Positions 52,763 through 60,694 of a stretch of 64,000 bases of DNA are shown here, one piece after another. The position numbers were made by a program, and so were the translations under genes. The stretch comes from Paenibacillus sp. NEAU-GSW1 (lineage in GTDB: Bacteria > Bacillota > Bacilli > Paenibacillales > Paenibacillaceae): contig NZ_WOVL01000002.1 in the NCBI RefSeq assembly GCF_009737085.1, forward strand, positions 124,001-188,000, written 5' to 3'. The notes beneath the pieces are model-generated. The model was given only the letters and a program-made list of their open reading frames with translations, was not told the DNA's origin and did no database searches. Every line of letters starts with the position of its first letter. The first letter of the stretch is position 1.

Positions 52763-54130
52763 ATGGCCGCAGACGACAAGAACAAGGTCTCGCATTTCGA
52801 TGACGTGTTCGCAAATGCAACGTTGTTGCAGATGAAAGACGGGCTAAGAGATCGCGATAGCGGAAATTTAGGCGTCACACAAGCGTACAACAAGGAGAAC
52901 CGGAACGCTTTATTCGATGATAAAGGGGCAAGAACCGAATATAAGAACGAGATATTCGCCGACAAAAAGACGACTCAGGACCGCATAACCGGTAAAACGA
53001 TCCACAAGAGCCATACGGCGGCCCAACATAAATATAAAAGCCAATCTTCCAAATATGCGTCTGAAACGGACCATATCATATCCCTGCGAAGAGGACATGC
53101 CCGTTTAAAGAAAAACCCCTTTCTGTCCGACCAGGACGTAAAGGAAATTTTGAACGATAAACGGTACGCATTCCGGGAAGTATCCAAAAAATATAACGCC
53201 AGCAAGGGAGAGCACAGCGATCTTTCGCAAATGGCCGGACTCCCTGCAAGCGGCAAAGCGCGGCTTCTGCAAGAAAACTTGAAAGCTGAAGCCGGCGTAT
53301 GGACCAAAACGACCATCCTTACCGCTAAAAATGCAAGCGGCAATTTTACCGAAGGGGCACTCCGTTCTTTGAACGATGCGGCTATTCCGATAATGGTCGA
53401 GGGAGTTCGCAACCTTTGCTTGGTAGCAAGCGGCGAGAAGAAGTTTGACGAAGCAACCAAAGATATGGGAAAGCTCACGACCCAAGTCGCTTTGTCGGGC
53501 GGCGGAAGGAAAGTCGTCGCAACAGGAATCAACAATATGCTGAGGAGTTCGTCGAGCGAGGCTTTGAGCAAGCTCGCGAACTCCAATCAAGTCACACAGA
53601 TCATCACCGTCGCTTTGATCGTAAAGGACTCCGTCATCCGGTACGTTAACGGGGAAATCGACGGCGAAGCCTTTTTTCGGGAAGTGGGCGAGAAAGGGGT
53701 TGGATTGGTCTCCAGTTCAATCGGATTTATGGTCGGCCAGGCTTTAATCCCGATCCCTTATGTCGGCGGGCTGATCGGCTCGATGATCGTTTCAACCGCT
53801 TGTGTAGAAATATATAAAGCCTGCAATTCCCTTCAGGAACATAAGCATATGCTTGACCGCGTCTCTTCTGTCGCCTCCCAAGCGTTAGCCGAGATGGAAC
53901 GCCAGCGCGATGTTCTGAGGCAGATGATCGGCGATCACTTCGCGAAATGGGACGAGCAAGTGGAATCGGGATTCGCAGCCGTATTCAACGCGACTGTACA
54001 TAATGACGTCAACGGGGTCGCCAATGGATTGGACAGCATCTTGGGCGTTTTCGGGAAAAACGTCACGTTTTCGTCCTACGAGGAGTTCGATGCCTTTTTC
54101 ATGGATGATGATGCAAAACTATCTTTTTGA
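52763..54130 (+). CDS. HNH-like protein with C-terminal membrane segment, unknown system component
   Basis: This 455-residue protein has no signal peptide. Residues about 78-150 look like a beta-beta-alpha-metal (HNH) nuclease core without the zinc cysteines: GKTIHKSHTAAQHKY, then ETDHIISL (101-108) and YNASKGEHSD (144-153), matching the usual DHIxPL and CNRSKG ends. A helical middle follows, then a Gly-rich hydrophobic stretch at about 312-350 (GLVSSSIGFMVGQALIPIPY) and a helical C-terminus. The first start has a GGAGG site. It is the first of three genes I cannot place in a known system. Nuclease activity is inferred, not shown; an inactive, structural copy is possible. Confidence 0.65.
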   Translation: MAADDKNKVSHFDDVFANATLLQMKDGLRDRDSGNLGVTQAYNKENRNALFDDKGARTEYKNEIFADKKTTQDRITGKTIHKSHTAAQHKYKSQSSKYASETDHIISLRRGHARLKKNPFLSDQDVKEILNDKRYAFREVSKKYNASKGEHSDLSQMAGLPASGKARLLQENLKAEAGVWTKTTILTAKNASGNFTEGALRSLNDAAIPIMVEGVRNLCLVASGEKKFDEATKDMGKLTTQVALSGGGRKVVATGINNMLRSSSSEALSKLANSNQVTQIITVALIVKDSVIRYVNGEIDGEAFFREVGEKGVGLVSSSIGFMVGQALIPIPYVGGLIGSMIVSTACVEIYKACNSLQEHKHMLDRVSSVASQALAEMERQRDVLRQMIGDHFAKWDEQVESGFAAVFNATVHNDVNGVANGLDSILGVFGKNVTFSSYEEFDAFFMDDDAKLSF

Positions 54131-54144
54131 GAGGATGGAGCACT

Positions 54145-54936
54145 ATGCCGCCGCTGTTCCTGTTCAGCCTGCTTAAGGCTGACAAAAATGATAAAGAAGC
54201 AGACCGGATCAATGTAAAAGCTTTTGAGAAAACAGCCCAAGCCGAAGAACGGAAAATCAAGCAAGAAAACGAGACGAGAAATTCGCTTGAGAAGCTCGCG
54301 AACCGGAAAAAAGGCATTCTGCTAACATCGATGAATGATTTTATTGCTACTTACGAGAAGATCAAAAAAATTGAGTTTCAAGAATCCGACGGCATACAGG
54401 AATTAAGCTATTGGACCGGTCTGTTGCCGGAGCTCCTGCAAGACATTCGTTCGATGAGTACAGTCGCCGGCATGACCATGACGAACAGCCAGACGATCGC
54501 AGCTTTTATCATTGGCGGCATCCCCGGAATTATCAAGAAAGAATCGGAGATCAACCTAAGCGTGGCCTCCATGCGAAGGCAGCAGGCAAACATTATCGAA
54601 TCGCAGATCGAGACGATCTGCACGGCGCTGGAAGCGATCCGGACAAGAGCGGACAAAACGGCGGAATTGCTGGCAAAGTTGAATCTTCTTTTCCGAAAAA
54701 CAATCGACACTACCGCGCAAACCATTCAGGAAAAAGGCGGCAACAAAACGCTCTACACCAGGCAGGATAAAGAGCAGATCATGACCTGCATCAATTTTGC
54801 CACAGCCATTAAAGCGATCATTGATACCAAGCTGATCGATGAGAACGGCGAAATTGCGATTCAATCCACCGAAGCGATTCAGACAGGCGAAGCCTATTTG
54901 AACCGGATGCACCACGTGATAGGCGGTTATAAATAA
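54145..54936 (+). CDS. helical coiled-coil protein with short hydrophobic segment, unknown
   Basis: This 263-residue protein is almost wholly helical, with charged coiled-coil regions at about 15-80 and 130-200 and one short hydrophobic segment (QTIAAFIIGGIPGII, about 116-130). There is no signal peptide. The shape recalls alpha-helical pore-forming or dynamin-adaptor-like proteins, but I recognise no family. It begins 14 bases after the HNH-like gene with an AGGATGGAG site; a TTG at 54127 in frame is less likely. Coexpression with both neighbours is clear from the spacing. Confidence 0.7.
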   Translation: MPPLFLFSLLKADKNDKEADRINVKAFEKTAQAEERKIKQENETRNSLEKLANRKKGILLTSMNDFIATYEKIKKIEFQESDGIQELSYWTGLLPELLQDIRSMSTVAGMTMTNSQTIAAFIIGGIPGIIKKESEINLSVASMRRQQANIIESQIETICTALEAIRTRADKTAELLAKLNLLFRKTIDTTAQTIQEKGGNKTLYTRQDKEQIMTCINFATAIKAIIDTKLIDENGEIAIQSTEAIQTGEAYLNRMHHVIGGYK

Positions 54937-54960
54937 GTCATAGCAAAAGGATGAGACTAT

Positions 54961-55950
54961 ATGAAAAGCATTGTCATATCAAATAAGTGCGCAGCTTCCG
55001 GAGGTTGTACGCTGTTAACTGACTTATTGCTCGAGGGTCCCGATGGAAAACCGGTTCCGGCGGGTTCCGGCCAAATATCGGACCTGGAAGCGAAAACATT
55101 TCAAGAGGTTATCGATCATTGCCCGGTCAAAGCTATATCTCTGAAAAATTCAGGATTGGTTGCATCCTCCGGCAAACAAGGCTTGGCGGAGCTTAAGTCC
55201 CTTATTGCGAGCAAGGTTGACAGCTTTCAAGTGCCTAAGCCTCCGAGTCATTTGCATCGGTATCGCGGTTCGGCATCCTCGATTCCATATATTAGCAGCG
55301 AAGGCCACAACCGTTATGACTATCGCTCGGACAGTCAGGCGAAATCCGCCGGGTTAAGCCATTTTGACCGGGTCGCCTATTCGCAAAGGAAAGCCGTCGT
55401 GCAGCAAGCGCTCGTGCAATTCAAAGTAGATCAGCTGGGCGATTACATCAAGTATGAGCAAAACAACGAAAATTTCTATCATAGCACTAATGAAGCGCTG
55501 ATCAAATGGGTTACTGCTGTCGCGGAGGAAATAAAGGAGAAATCGGATGGAACCGCAAAGGTTAATCTCGATGCAAACCGCTTCATAATCGGGCCGGACT
55601 ATAAGCAGGCAAAAGACGAATTTTACTTGTATCAGCTTCAAAATATAGAGAAAATCTTCGCAGACCACGTTGTCCGTAAGCTGGATTCTCTGTCCTCTTA
55701 TAATCTTTATATCAATACGGATGATATGGAGGATTACAGAGGCAAGGACATGTACAGCTACAATTTGAACGAGGCTATCCAGACGTTTAAAGAGGATGTT
55801 GCGAGCGCGCTCCAAGACTCCTTCAATTATGATGAAATCATTGAAGATCATGTCAATAAGATCTACACAAGATACTCGCACTATTTAAAAGAGGCGTTGA
55901 AAGAGGCAGCCGATGAAATGGTGAAAGCAATCGACAGCTGTTTAAAATAA
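54961..55950 (+). CDS. protein with N-terminal monocluster-ferredoxin-like domain, unknown
   Basis: This 329-residue protein opens with a domain of about 65 residues like one-cluster ferredoxins: C10-x2-S13-x2-C16, then a long loop, then HCPVKAI with C54. Serine stands where [4Fe-4S] ferredoxins have the second cysteine, so a [3Fe-4S] or altered cluster is possible. A linker rich in Ser/Arg/Tyr follows (about 85-130), then an acidic, tyrosine-rich helical region to the end. No signal peptide or membrane helix is seen. It is the third gene of the module, 24 bases after the second, and is closed by a strong terminator. Confidence 0.7.
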   Translation: MKSIVISNKCAASGGCTLLTDLLLEGPDGKPVPAGSGQISDLEAKTFQEVIDHCPVKAISLKNSGLVASSGKQGLAELKSLIASKVDSFQVPKPPSHLHRYRGSASSIPYISSEGHNRYDYRSDSQAKSAGLSHFDRVAYSQRKAVVQQALVQFKVDQLGDYIKYEQNNENFYHSTNEALIKWVTAVAEEIKEKSDGTAKVNLDANRFIIGPDYKQAKDEFYLYQLQNIEKIFADHVVRKLDSLSSYNLYINTDDMEDYRGKDMYSYNLNEAIQTFKEDVASALQDSFNYDEIIEDHVNKIYTRYSHYLKEALKEAADEMVKAIDSCLK

Positions 55951-55961
55951 GACGCGACCGC

Positions 55962-55995
55962 AAAGGCGCTGCCCCTTCTGGGACAGCGCCTTTTT
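55962..55995 (+). terminator. terminator of the three-gene module
   Basis: The arms AAAGGCGCTG and CAGCGCCTTT, extended by CCC/GGG past one mismatch with a TTCT loop, run into T residues 12 bases after the last stop codon. Confidence 0.9.
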
Positions 55996-56003
55996 CATTA
56001 AGT

Positions 56004-56033
56004 GCAACGCTGTGCGGCAGCGCTATTTGACGT
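56004..56033. repeat. single palindromic unit (GCTGC/GCAGC stem type)
   Basis: AACGCTGTGCGGCAGCGCTATTT here is a diverged copy of the palindrome found four times at 56823-57013. It lies on the left side of the IS256-type remnant, so the element sits within a cluster of these repeats. Confidence 0.6.
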
Positions 56034-56043
56034 AATTCGGGGT

Positions 56044-56798
56044 GACGTAAAATAGTCTGTGTACCATGATCTGGAGTCTATCCAGAACATAAAAAAGTAG
56101 GGTATCCTCGGGATTGCGACATCACCAAGAGGAGGACGCTACTCGATGATTAATATACCCGAAAATGCATTTAATGATCTACTTGAAAATACTGTTACAC
56201 CCAATGGCAGATGTCCAGCACTGCGTGGTCCATAAGGTGCGCGCGACATTCCCTAAAATCCGCGTTTCGGATAAGACGGAGTTTCTCGAGGACCTGAAAC
56301 AGGTGTATACCGCTATCGATGGCGACGTCGCGAAAGCCGTGTTCGATGGTTTCAAGGACAAGTGGCGCAAACAGTACCCAAAGGAGGTGAAGTCCTGGGA
56401 AGAGCAGCTCCCAACGCTTCTGACCTTCTACAAGTACCCCGAACTAACAAGGCGTGCCATCTACACAACAAATCCGATCGAGCGTATGAATAAAGAACTA
56501 CGCAAACGATTAAAGCCGATGAATAGTCTTACTAATATTGAAGCGGCAGAAAAGATCATTTACCTGCAAGCACTAGATTACAACGAAAAGTGGTGTGGCA
56601 GAGCCATTCGCGGCTTTGTCGATCCTGATACGAAGGTCGTGTTTGAGCAGATGTACAACGAGCGATATGCGAGAGGGGCAGACTAAGACCTTTAATCTCC
56701 CGCGCCTGCGCTTGGGCTACGCCCTCCAACCGAACAAACATCATATTCTTTATCCAACGTTCCGATGGATAATCTTACTACACAAACTACTTGACGCT
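56044..56798 (+). mobile_element. internally deleted IS256-family element
   Basis: Imperfect terminal inverted repeats bound this stretch: left GACGTAAAATAGTCTGTGTA (56044-56063) and right TACACAAACTACTTGACGCT (56779-56798), 15 of 20 positions matching. Between them are the first codons of a transposase (from the ATG at 56145) fused out of frame to its last 155 codons or so. A full element would be near 1.4 kb; about 0.7 kb has been lost. I see no target-site duplication. Confidence 0.8.
56145..56686 (+). pseudogene. IS256-family (mutator type) transposase, deleted
   Basis: The N-terminal start (MINIPENAFNDLLENTV) runs from the ATG at 56145 until about 56195. The sequence then jumps, in another frame, to the C-terminal third of the transposase: MADVQHCVVHKVRATFPKI, FYKYPELTRRAIYTTNPIER, MNKELRKRLKPMNSLTNIEA and a normal stop at 56686. 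The first two acidic residues of the DDE site are lost with the missing part; the region with the last glutamate (IERMNKELRKR) remains. The product cannot be active. Confidence 0.88.
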
Positions 56799-56800
56799 AC

Positions 56801-57024
56801 CGCCTTCTATGCTTTTCTGAAGAAATAACGCTGCGAGGCAGCGCTATTTCCCCGATTACGCGCCTGCACGGTCAAATAACGCTGCGGGACAGCGCTATTT
56901 CCCGCAAATCAGCGCCTTCTATGCTTTTCTGAAGAAATAACGCTGCGAGGCAGCGCTATTTCCCCGATTACGCGCCTGCGCGGTCAAATAACGCTGCGGG
57001 ACAGCGCTATTTCCCGCAAATCAG
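56801..57024. repeat. tandem duplication of a 112-bp unit holding two palindromes each
   Basis: Positions 56801-56912 and 56913-57024 are the same except for one base (A or G near 56868/56980). Each unit holds two hairpins: AAATAACGCTGCGAGGCAGC and AAATAACGCTGCGGGACAGC, both closed by GCTATTT. The first copy begins two bases beyond the right end of the IS256-type remnant. No gene is seen in this stretch. Confidence 0.9.
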
Positions 57025-57044
57025 CGCCTGCTCCGCCCACGCTG

Positions 57045-58013
57045 TTAAGCGAAGGGAGGCTCCCACGGCTTCTTTTTCCACCCGATCGTGTTCCCGGTCA
57101 CCTGCAAATGGTCATCCAAGGTTACATCCATACCGAAAGCAAGCTTCTCGCCATGGCGGAAACGGACGTCCCTCAGCTCCACCTTATAGCCGTTCTGAAT
57201 CCGTTGGCACGTAATATGCACGCGATGCGCAAATGAAAGAAAGCTGCGGACTCCGTCGCTGCCCATAACCGCTTGCACGATATCATTCTGCTCTCCCTTC
57301 TGGAATCTGGTTTCTTCCTTCAGAAGAGCGCCTCGGATCGATCCGGCAATATATACATGGTCGGCTTCGTGAACGTATCCCCAACGATGAGGCAGCCACT
57401 TGGGAATTAAGAAGGAATGCCCTGAGGTTCCATAACGTCTCCGTACCTTGCGCAGCATCAAGCGATGCAGCACAATGCGATATCCGATAAAGAGGAAGGT
57501 TACACCGTACAAAAGAGGGAAAACAACCGTCGCCGCCATAACGCCAAACAGCCATACCAACACCCCCGCCAAATGAAGCCCGAAAATAATCGGGTCAAAT
57601 ATAGGAATGGCATCGCCATGAAACCATTTTTTCGAGATGGGCCGAAAGCATTGCACCCCGTACGCATTAAAAAAATCGAGAAACACATGAAGCATAACTC
57701 CGGCCATTGTCCAAAGGAACAGCAGCAGCACATAATCCCAGGCATGAAAAAGATAGGCCAGCAATGGAGCGATTAATACGGGCCACATCGCCAGCATCGG
57801 CAATGAATGGCTAAATCCCCGATGATGCAATAAATAGGACTCATGTCCGCGAATACGAATGGCGACATCGAAATCGGGAGCGTTCGAGCCGACGATCGTC
57901 GCCGCGAATAGTCCATACATAACTGACGAATGGCTGCCGATCGCAGGATCGGACAAGGCCAATGCCAGCCCGCCTAACGTCACGCCGATAAGAAGATGGC
58001 TTGCGCTATCCAT
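57045..58013 (-). CDS. YdjM/DUF457-type membrane-bound metal-dependent hydrolase family protein
   Basis: This 322-residue protein has four to five membrane segments in its first 190 residues with histidines typical of the YdjM/DUF457 family: MDSASHLLIGV at the start, HHRGFSHSLPML near 66, and VMLHVFLDFFNAYG near 108. The C-terminal 130 residues are a soluble, beta-rich region. The predicted metal site suggests hydrolase activity in the membrane; substrates are unknown. The ATG at 58013 has a GAGGTG site. Confidence 0.85.
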   Translation of the reverse strand: MDSASHLLIGVTLGGLALALSDPAIGSHSSVMYGLFAATIVGSNAPDFDVAIRIRGHESYLLHHRGFSHSLPMLAMWPVLIAPLLAYLFHAWDYVLLLFLWTMAGVMLHVFLDFFNAYGVQCFRPISKKWFHGDAIPIFDPIIFGLHLAGVLVWLFGVMAATVVFPLLYGVTFLFIGYRIVLHRLMLRKVRRRYGTSGHSFLIPKWLPHRWGYVHEADHVYIAGSIRGALLKEETRFQKGEQNDIVQAVMGSDGVRSFLSFAHRVHITCQRIQNGYKVELRDVRFRHGEKLAFGMDVTLDDHLQVTGNTIGWKKKPWEPPFA

Positions 58014-58046
58014 ATCAATCACCTCATCACCGAATTTTGAACCTTA

Positions 58047-59384
58047 TCATCTGTTCAGATCGATCGCCAACGGCGCATCGGGTGTTATAGCAGGACGGCC
58101 CAGCGACATGTAGCGCAAGCCATATCGCTCGCAGTTTACAGCCATTGACGCAGCGTCTAACATATTTCTCGCGTCAAAAATATAAGGCGACCTCATCATT
58201 TGCTTCAATTTCCCCCAGTCCAAGCGGCCGAACTGCGCCCAATCGGTAACAATGACCGCGCAATCGCTCCCTTCAGCCGCCGCATACATATCCGGGGCAA
58301 GCTCAACCTGCAGCTCCGGCATGCTGGAGACAACCGGATCGTATGCCGTGACACGGGCACCCGCTTGCTGCAGCATCGAACAAAGCTGAAGAGCCGGGGA
58401 TTCACGCGTATCGTCGGTATTCGGCTTAAACGCCAATCCGTATATCGCAAAGCGTTTATCGCCCAACATTCCGAAGACGCTCTCCAGCTTTTTCATAATG
58501 ACCGCGATACGCTGCCGGTTGATCGCTTCGGTTGCTTTCAGCAGCTCCATCTCCACCTGCTCTTTCGCTGCAAGCGCGATTAGCGCACGTATATCCTTGG
58601 GGAAGCAGGAGCCGCCATATCCGGCTCCGGCGCGCAAATTCGCGGGGCCGATTCGGCGGTCAAGGCCCATTCCTTCCGCGACCGCATCAATCGAAGCGCC
58701 AAGGGCATCGCATAAATCCGCCATCATGTTGGCGTATGATATTTTCATCGCCAGAAACGCGTTGGAAGCGCATTTTATCAGCTCAGCTTCTTTTAATCCG
58801 CATCTGATCTTAGGCGATTCAATGGGCGCGTAAATTTCTTCAAGCCGCTCATGCGCTTCCGGACTGGAAGCGCCGAAAACGATCCGATCTGGGGCAAGAA
58901 AATCTTGGACAGCAGAGCCCTGCCGCAAAAACTCGGGATTATGGGCAACCGCAACACGAGAGGAATCAGGCAGACTTTGGCGCAAATAGCATTCGATTTG
59001 TACGCATGTTCCTGCGGGAACCGTGCTTTTTATAATTAAAAGTCCGTCATCTGGCAGCATCGGCGCAATCGAATGTACGACTGACCATAAGGCGGAAAGA
59101 TCAGCTTCACCGGATTCGGATGAAGGAGTGCCGATGGTCACGAAGACAGCGTCGCTGTCAGATACGGCCGCGGAAGCGTCTGTCGAGTAATTCAGCAATC
59201 CCTCGAATTCCGCCCCGCGAATCATATCCTCCAGATCCGGCTCCCAAATCGGCATTACGCCGGATTTAAGCAGCATGATTTTGTCCTTATTCACATCCAC
59301 GCATACGACCTGGTGTCCAAGATGAGCCAGAGCTGCCCCAGTGACCAAGCCGACATATCCCGTACCGATGACTGCAATTTTCAA
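58047..59384 (-). CDS. ugd: UDP-glucose 6-dehydrogenase
   Basis: This 445-residue enzyme oxidises UDP-glucose to UDP-glucuronate with two NAD+. It starts at a TTG (59382-59384) with a GAGGAGGAGG site; the Rossmann motif is IGTGYVG at 6-12, and the catalytic cysteine is in GYGGSCFPKD near 260. The open frame to 59543 is the end of the preceding gene in another frame. It overlaps that glycosyltransferase gene by 4 bases, so the pair probably makes or uses a glucuronic-acid-containing glycolipid or wall polymer such as teichuronic acid. Confidence 0.95.
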   Translation of the reverse strand: MKIAVIGTGYVGLVTGAALAHLGHQVVCVDVNKDKIMLLKSGVMPIWEPDLEDMIRGAEFEGLLNYSTDASAAVSDSDAVFVTIGTPSSESGEADLSALWSVVHSIAPMLPDDGLLIIKSTVPAGTCVQIECYLRQSLPDSSRVAVAHNPEFLRQGSAVQDFLAPDRIVFGASSPEAHERLEEIYAPIESPKIRCGLKEAELIKCASNAFLAMKISYANMMADLCDALGASIDAVAEGMGLDRRIGPANLRAGAGYGGSCFPKDIRALIALAAKEQVEMELLKATEAINRQRIAVIMKKLESVFGMLGDKRFAIYGLAFKPNTDDTRESPALQLCSMLQQAGARVTAYDPVVSSMPELQVELAPDMYAAAEGSDCAVIVTDWAQFGRLDWGKLKQMMRSPYIFDARNMLDAASMAVNCERYGLRYMSLGRPAITPDAPLAIDLNR

Positions 59385-60556
59385 GCGGATTCCTCCTCCT
59401 CTTGTATGCGCGGACTTCCTGTCGCCTCCGGATTTTTCCCGGCGTCCACGATTTGCTGACAGCGGGTGTAAATCGCCTCCATTGCCCTTTCCCAAGTGCG
59501 GGATAGCGCAAGCTCTCTCGCCTTCCCGCCGAACAATTGCCATTTGTCAGCATTGTCGAACCAGTCCGTTAAAGCCGCAAGGAAGCTCTCGGCATTTCCC
59601 GCTTGAGCGTGTACGCCGGTTATGTCATGCCGGACAATCTCGGTTACGCCTCCTTTATCGGCTACGATCGCAGGGAGACCGGAGGCCGCCGCCTCCAGCA
59701 CAACGTTGCCAAAGGTTTCCGTAGCAGAAGGAAAAACAAACAAATCGGAGGAGGCATATAAGGCGGCCAGCTCTTCCCCGCTCCGGTAACCGGTAAAGGT
59801 GACATTTTGCGGCGCGTCCCTGCGGCCCTGTTCCATCATCGGACCGTCGCCAACGACAAGCCAGTGCACTTGGCTGCGAATGCGCTCCGGCAGCCGATGC
59901 ATCACTTGCAACAACACGTCGAGATCTTTCTCCGGAGCAAGCCGTCCGACGAACAGGAGAACATAGCGTTCCTTGATTCCATATAGCTCGCGAACCCGGC
60001 CGGAACGTTTAAGAGGCGTAAACTTGTCGCAGTCAACCCCTCGCGACCATAGCTCAAGACCGCTAAATCCTTTAGTTTGCAATAGATGAATCGTCTCTTG
60101 CGAAGGAGCAAAGACGGCGCGGCAGTTACGATGAAACCATTTCATATAAGACCAGTACCAGGAATGCGCGAGCGGCAGCCTATAAGACTCGAGATACTGG
60201 TCGAAATGGGTGTGATAGGAGGCAACTATGGGGATATGAAGCTTCTGAGCGGCAGACATACCGGCGAGGCCAGTGTTAAACGGCGTGGCGATATGAACGA
60301 TATCAGGCTTGAATTGAGAAAGCTCTTGGCGTATGCGCAGCAAGTTAGGGATCGCGAACCGATACTCCGGGTAAGCCCAGAAGGGAATGCTGGCCAGCCT
60401 GCACACAGGATTGTCATAGACAGGCTCCGGTGCTGTAGGAACGAACAGCTTGCAATCGGCCCCTTGAAGGGCCAGGTAATCGGTCCAACGCTTCAAGGTC
60501 AGTGCGACGCCATTAACCTGGGGGACGAACGTATCTGAAAAAACAGCAATCCTCAT
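59381..60556 (-). CDS. GT4-family glycosyltransferase
   Basis: This 391-residue enzyme has the GT-B fold of family 4: MRIAVFSDTFVPQVNGVALT at the start, SYHTHFDQYLESYRLP near 113, LFVGRLAPEKDLDVLL near 205 and the nucleotide-sugar motif FPSATETFGNVVLEAAASGL (about 290-310). Relatives include mannosyltransferases and glycolipid synthases (MgtA, UgtP-like). Coupled with UDP-glucose dehydrogenase, it may transfer glucuronic acid to a lipid or sugar acceptor. The C-terminus ends in an acidic tail. There is no membrane segment. Confidence 0.9.
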   Translation of the reverse strand: MRIAVFSDTFVPQVNGVALTLKRWTDYLALQGADCKLFVPTAPEPVYDNPVCRLASIPFWAYPEYRFAIPNLLRIRQELSQFKPDIVHIATPFNTGLAGMSAAQKLHIPIVASYHTHFDQYLESYRLPLAHSWYWSYMKWFHRNCRAVFAPSQETIHLLQTKGFSGLELWSRGVDCDKFTPLKRSGRVRELYGIKERYVLLFVGRLAPEKDLDVLLQVMHRLPERIRSQVHWLVVGDGPMMEQGRRDAPQNVTFTGYRSGEELAALYASSDLFVFPSATETFGNVVLEAAASGLPAIVADKGGVTEIVRHDITGVHAQAGNAESFLAALTDWFDNADKWQLFGGKARELALSRTWERAMEAIYTRCQQIVDAGKNPEATGSPRIQEEEESA

Positions 60557-60650
60557 CCACTCACTCCCTTTTTCAGATCTATCCCCAAATTAGCACGTCA
60601 TCATTAACGCTGATTTATCGTCAAGTAATGTTTATGATAATTTCAATGCA

Positions 60651-60684
60651 AAAAAAAGGGCGCTGGCGATGCGCCAGCCCCTTT
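60651..60684 (-). terminator. terminator of the ger operon
   Basis: The stem GGGGCTGGCGCAT/ATGCGCCAGCGCCC type (arms CGCTGGCG and CGCCAGC with GGG/CCC edges) is followed leftward by eight T, ten bases behind the stop of the gerC-like gene. Confidence 0.88.
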
Positions 60685-60694
60685 GCCTCTTCCC

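Noticed and set aside
52763-54130. Prophage or phage terminase origin for the HNH-like gene
   Set aside because: No portal, capsid, tail, integrase or terminase genes are adjacent, and the protein has a membrane segment that phage HNH packaging proteins lack.
56823-57013. Possible CRISPR array in the regularly repeated palindromes
   Set aside because: The 'spacers' are themselves repeated in the 112-bp duplication, the palindromes differ from each other, and no cas gene is near.
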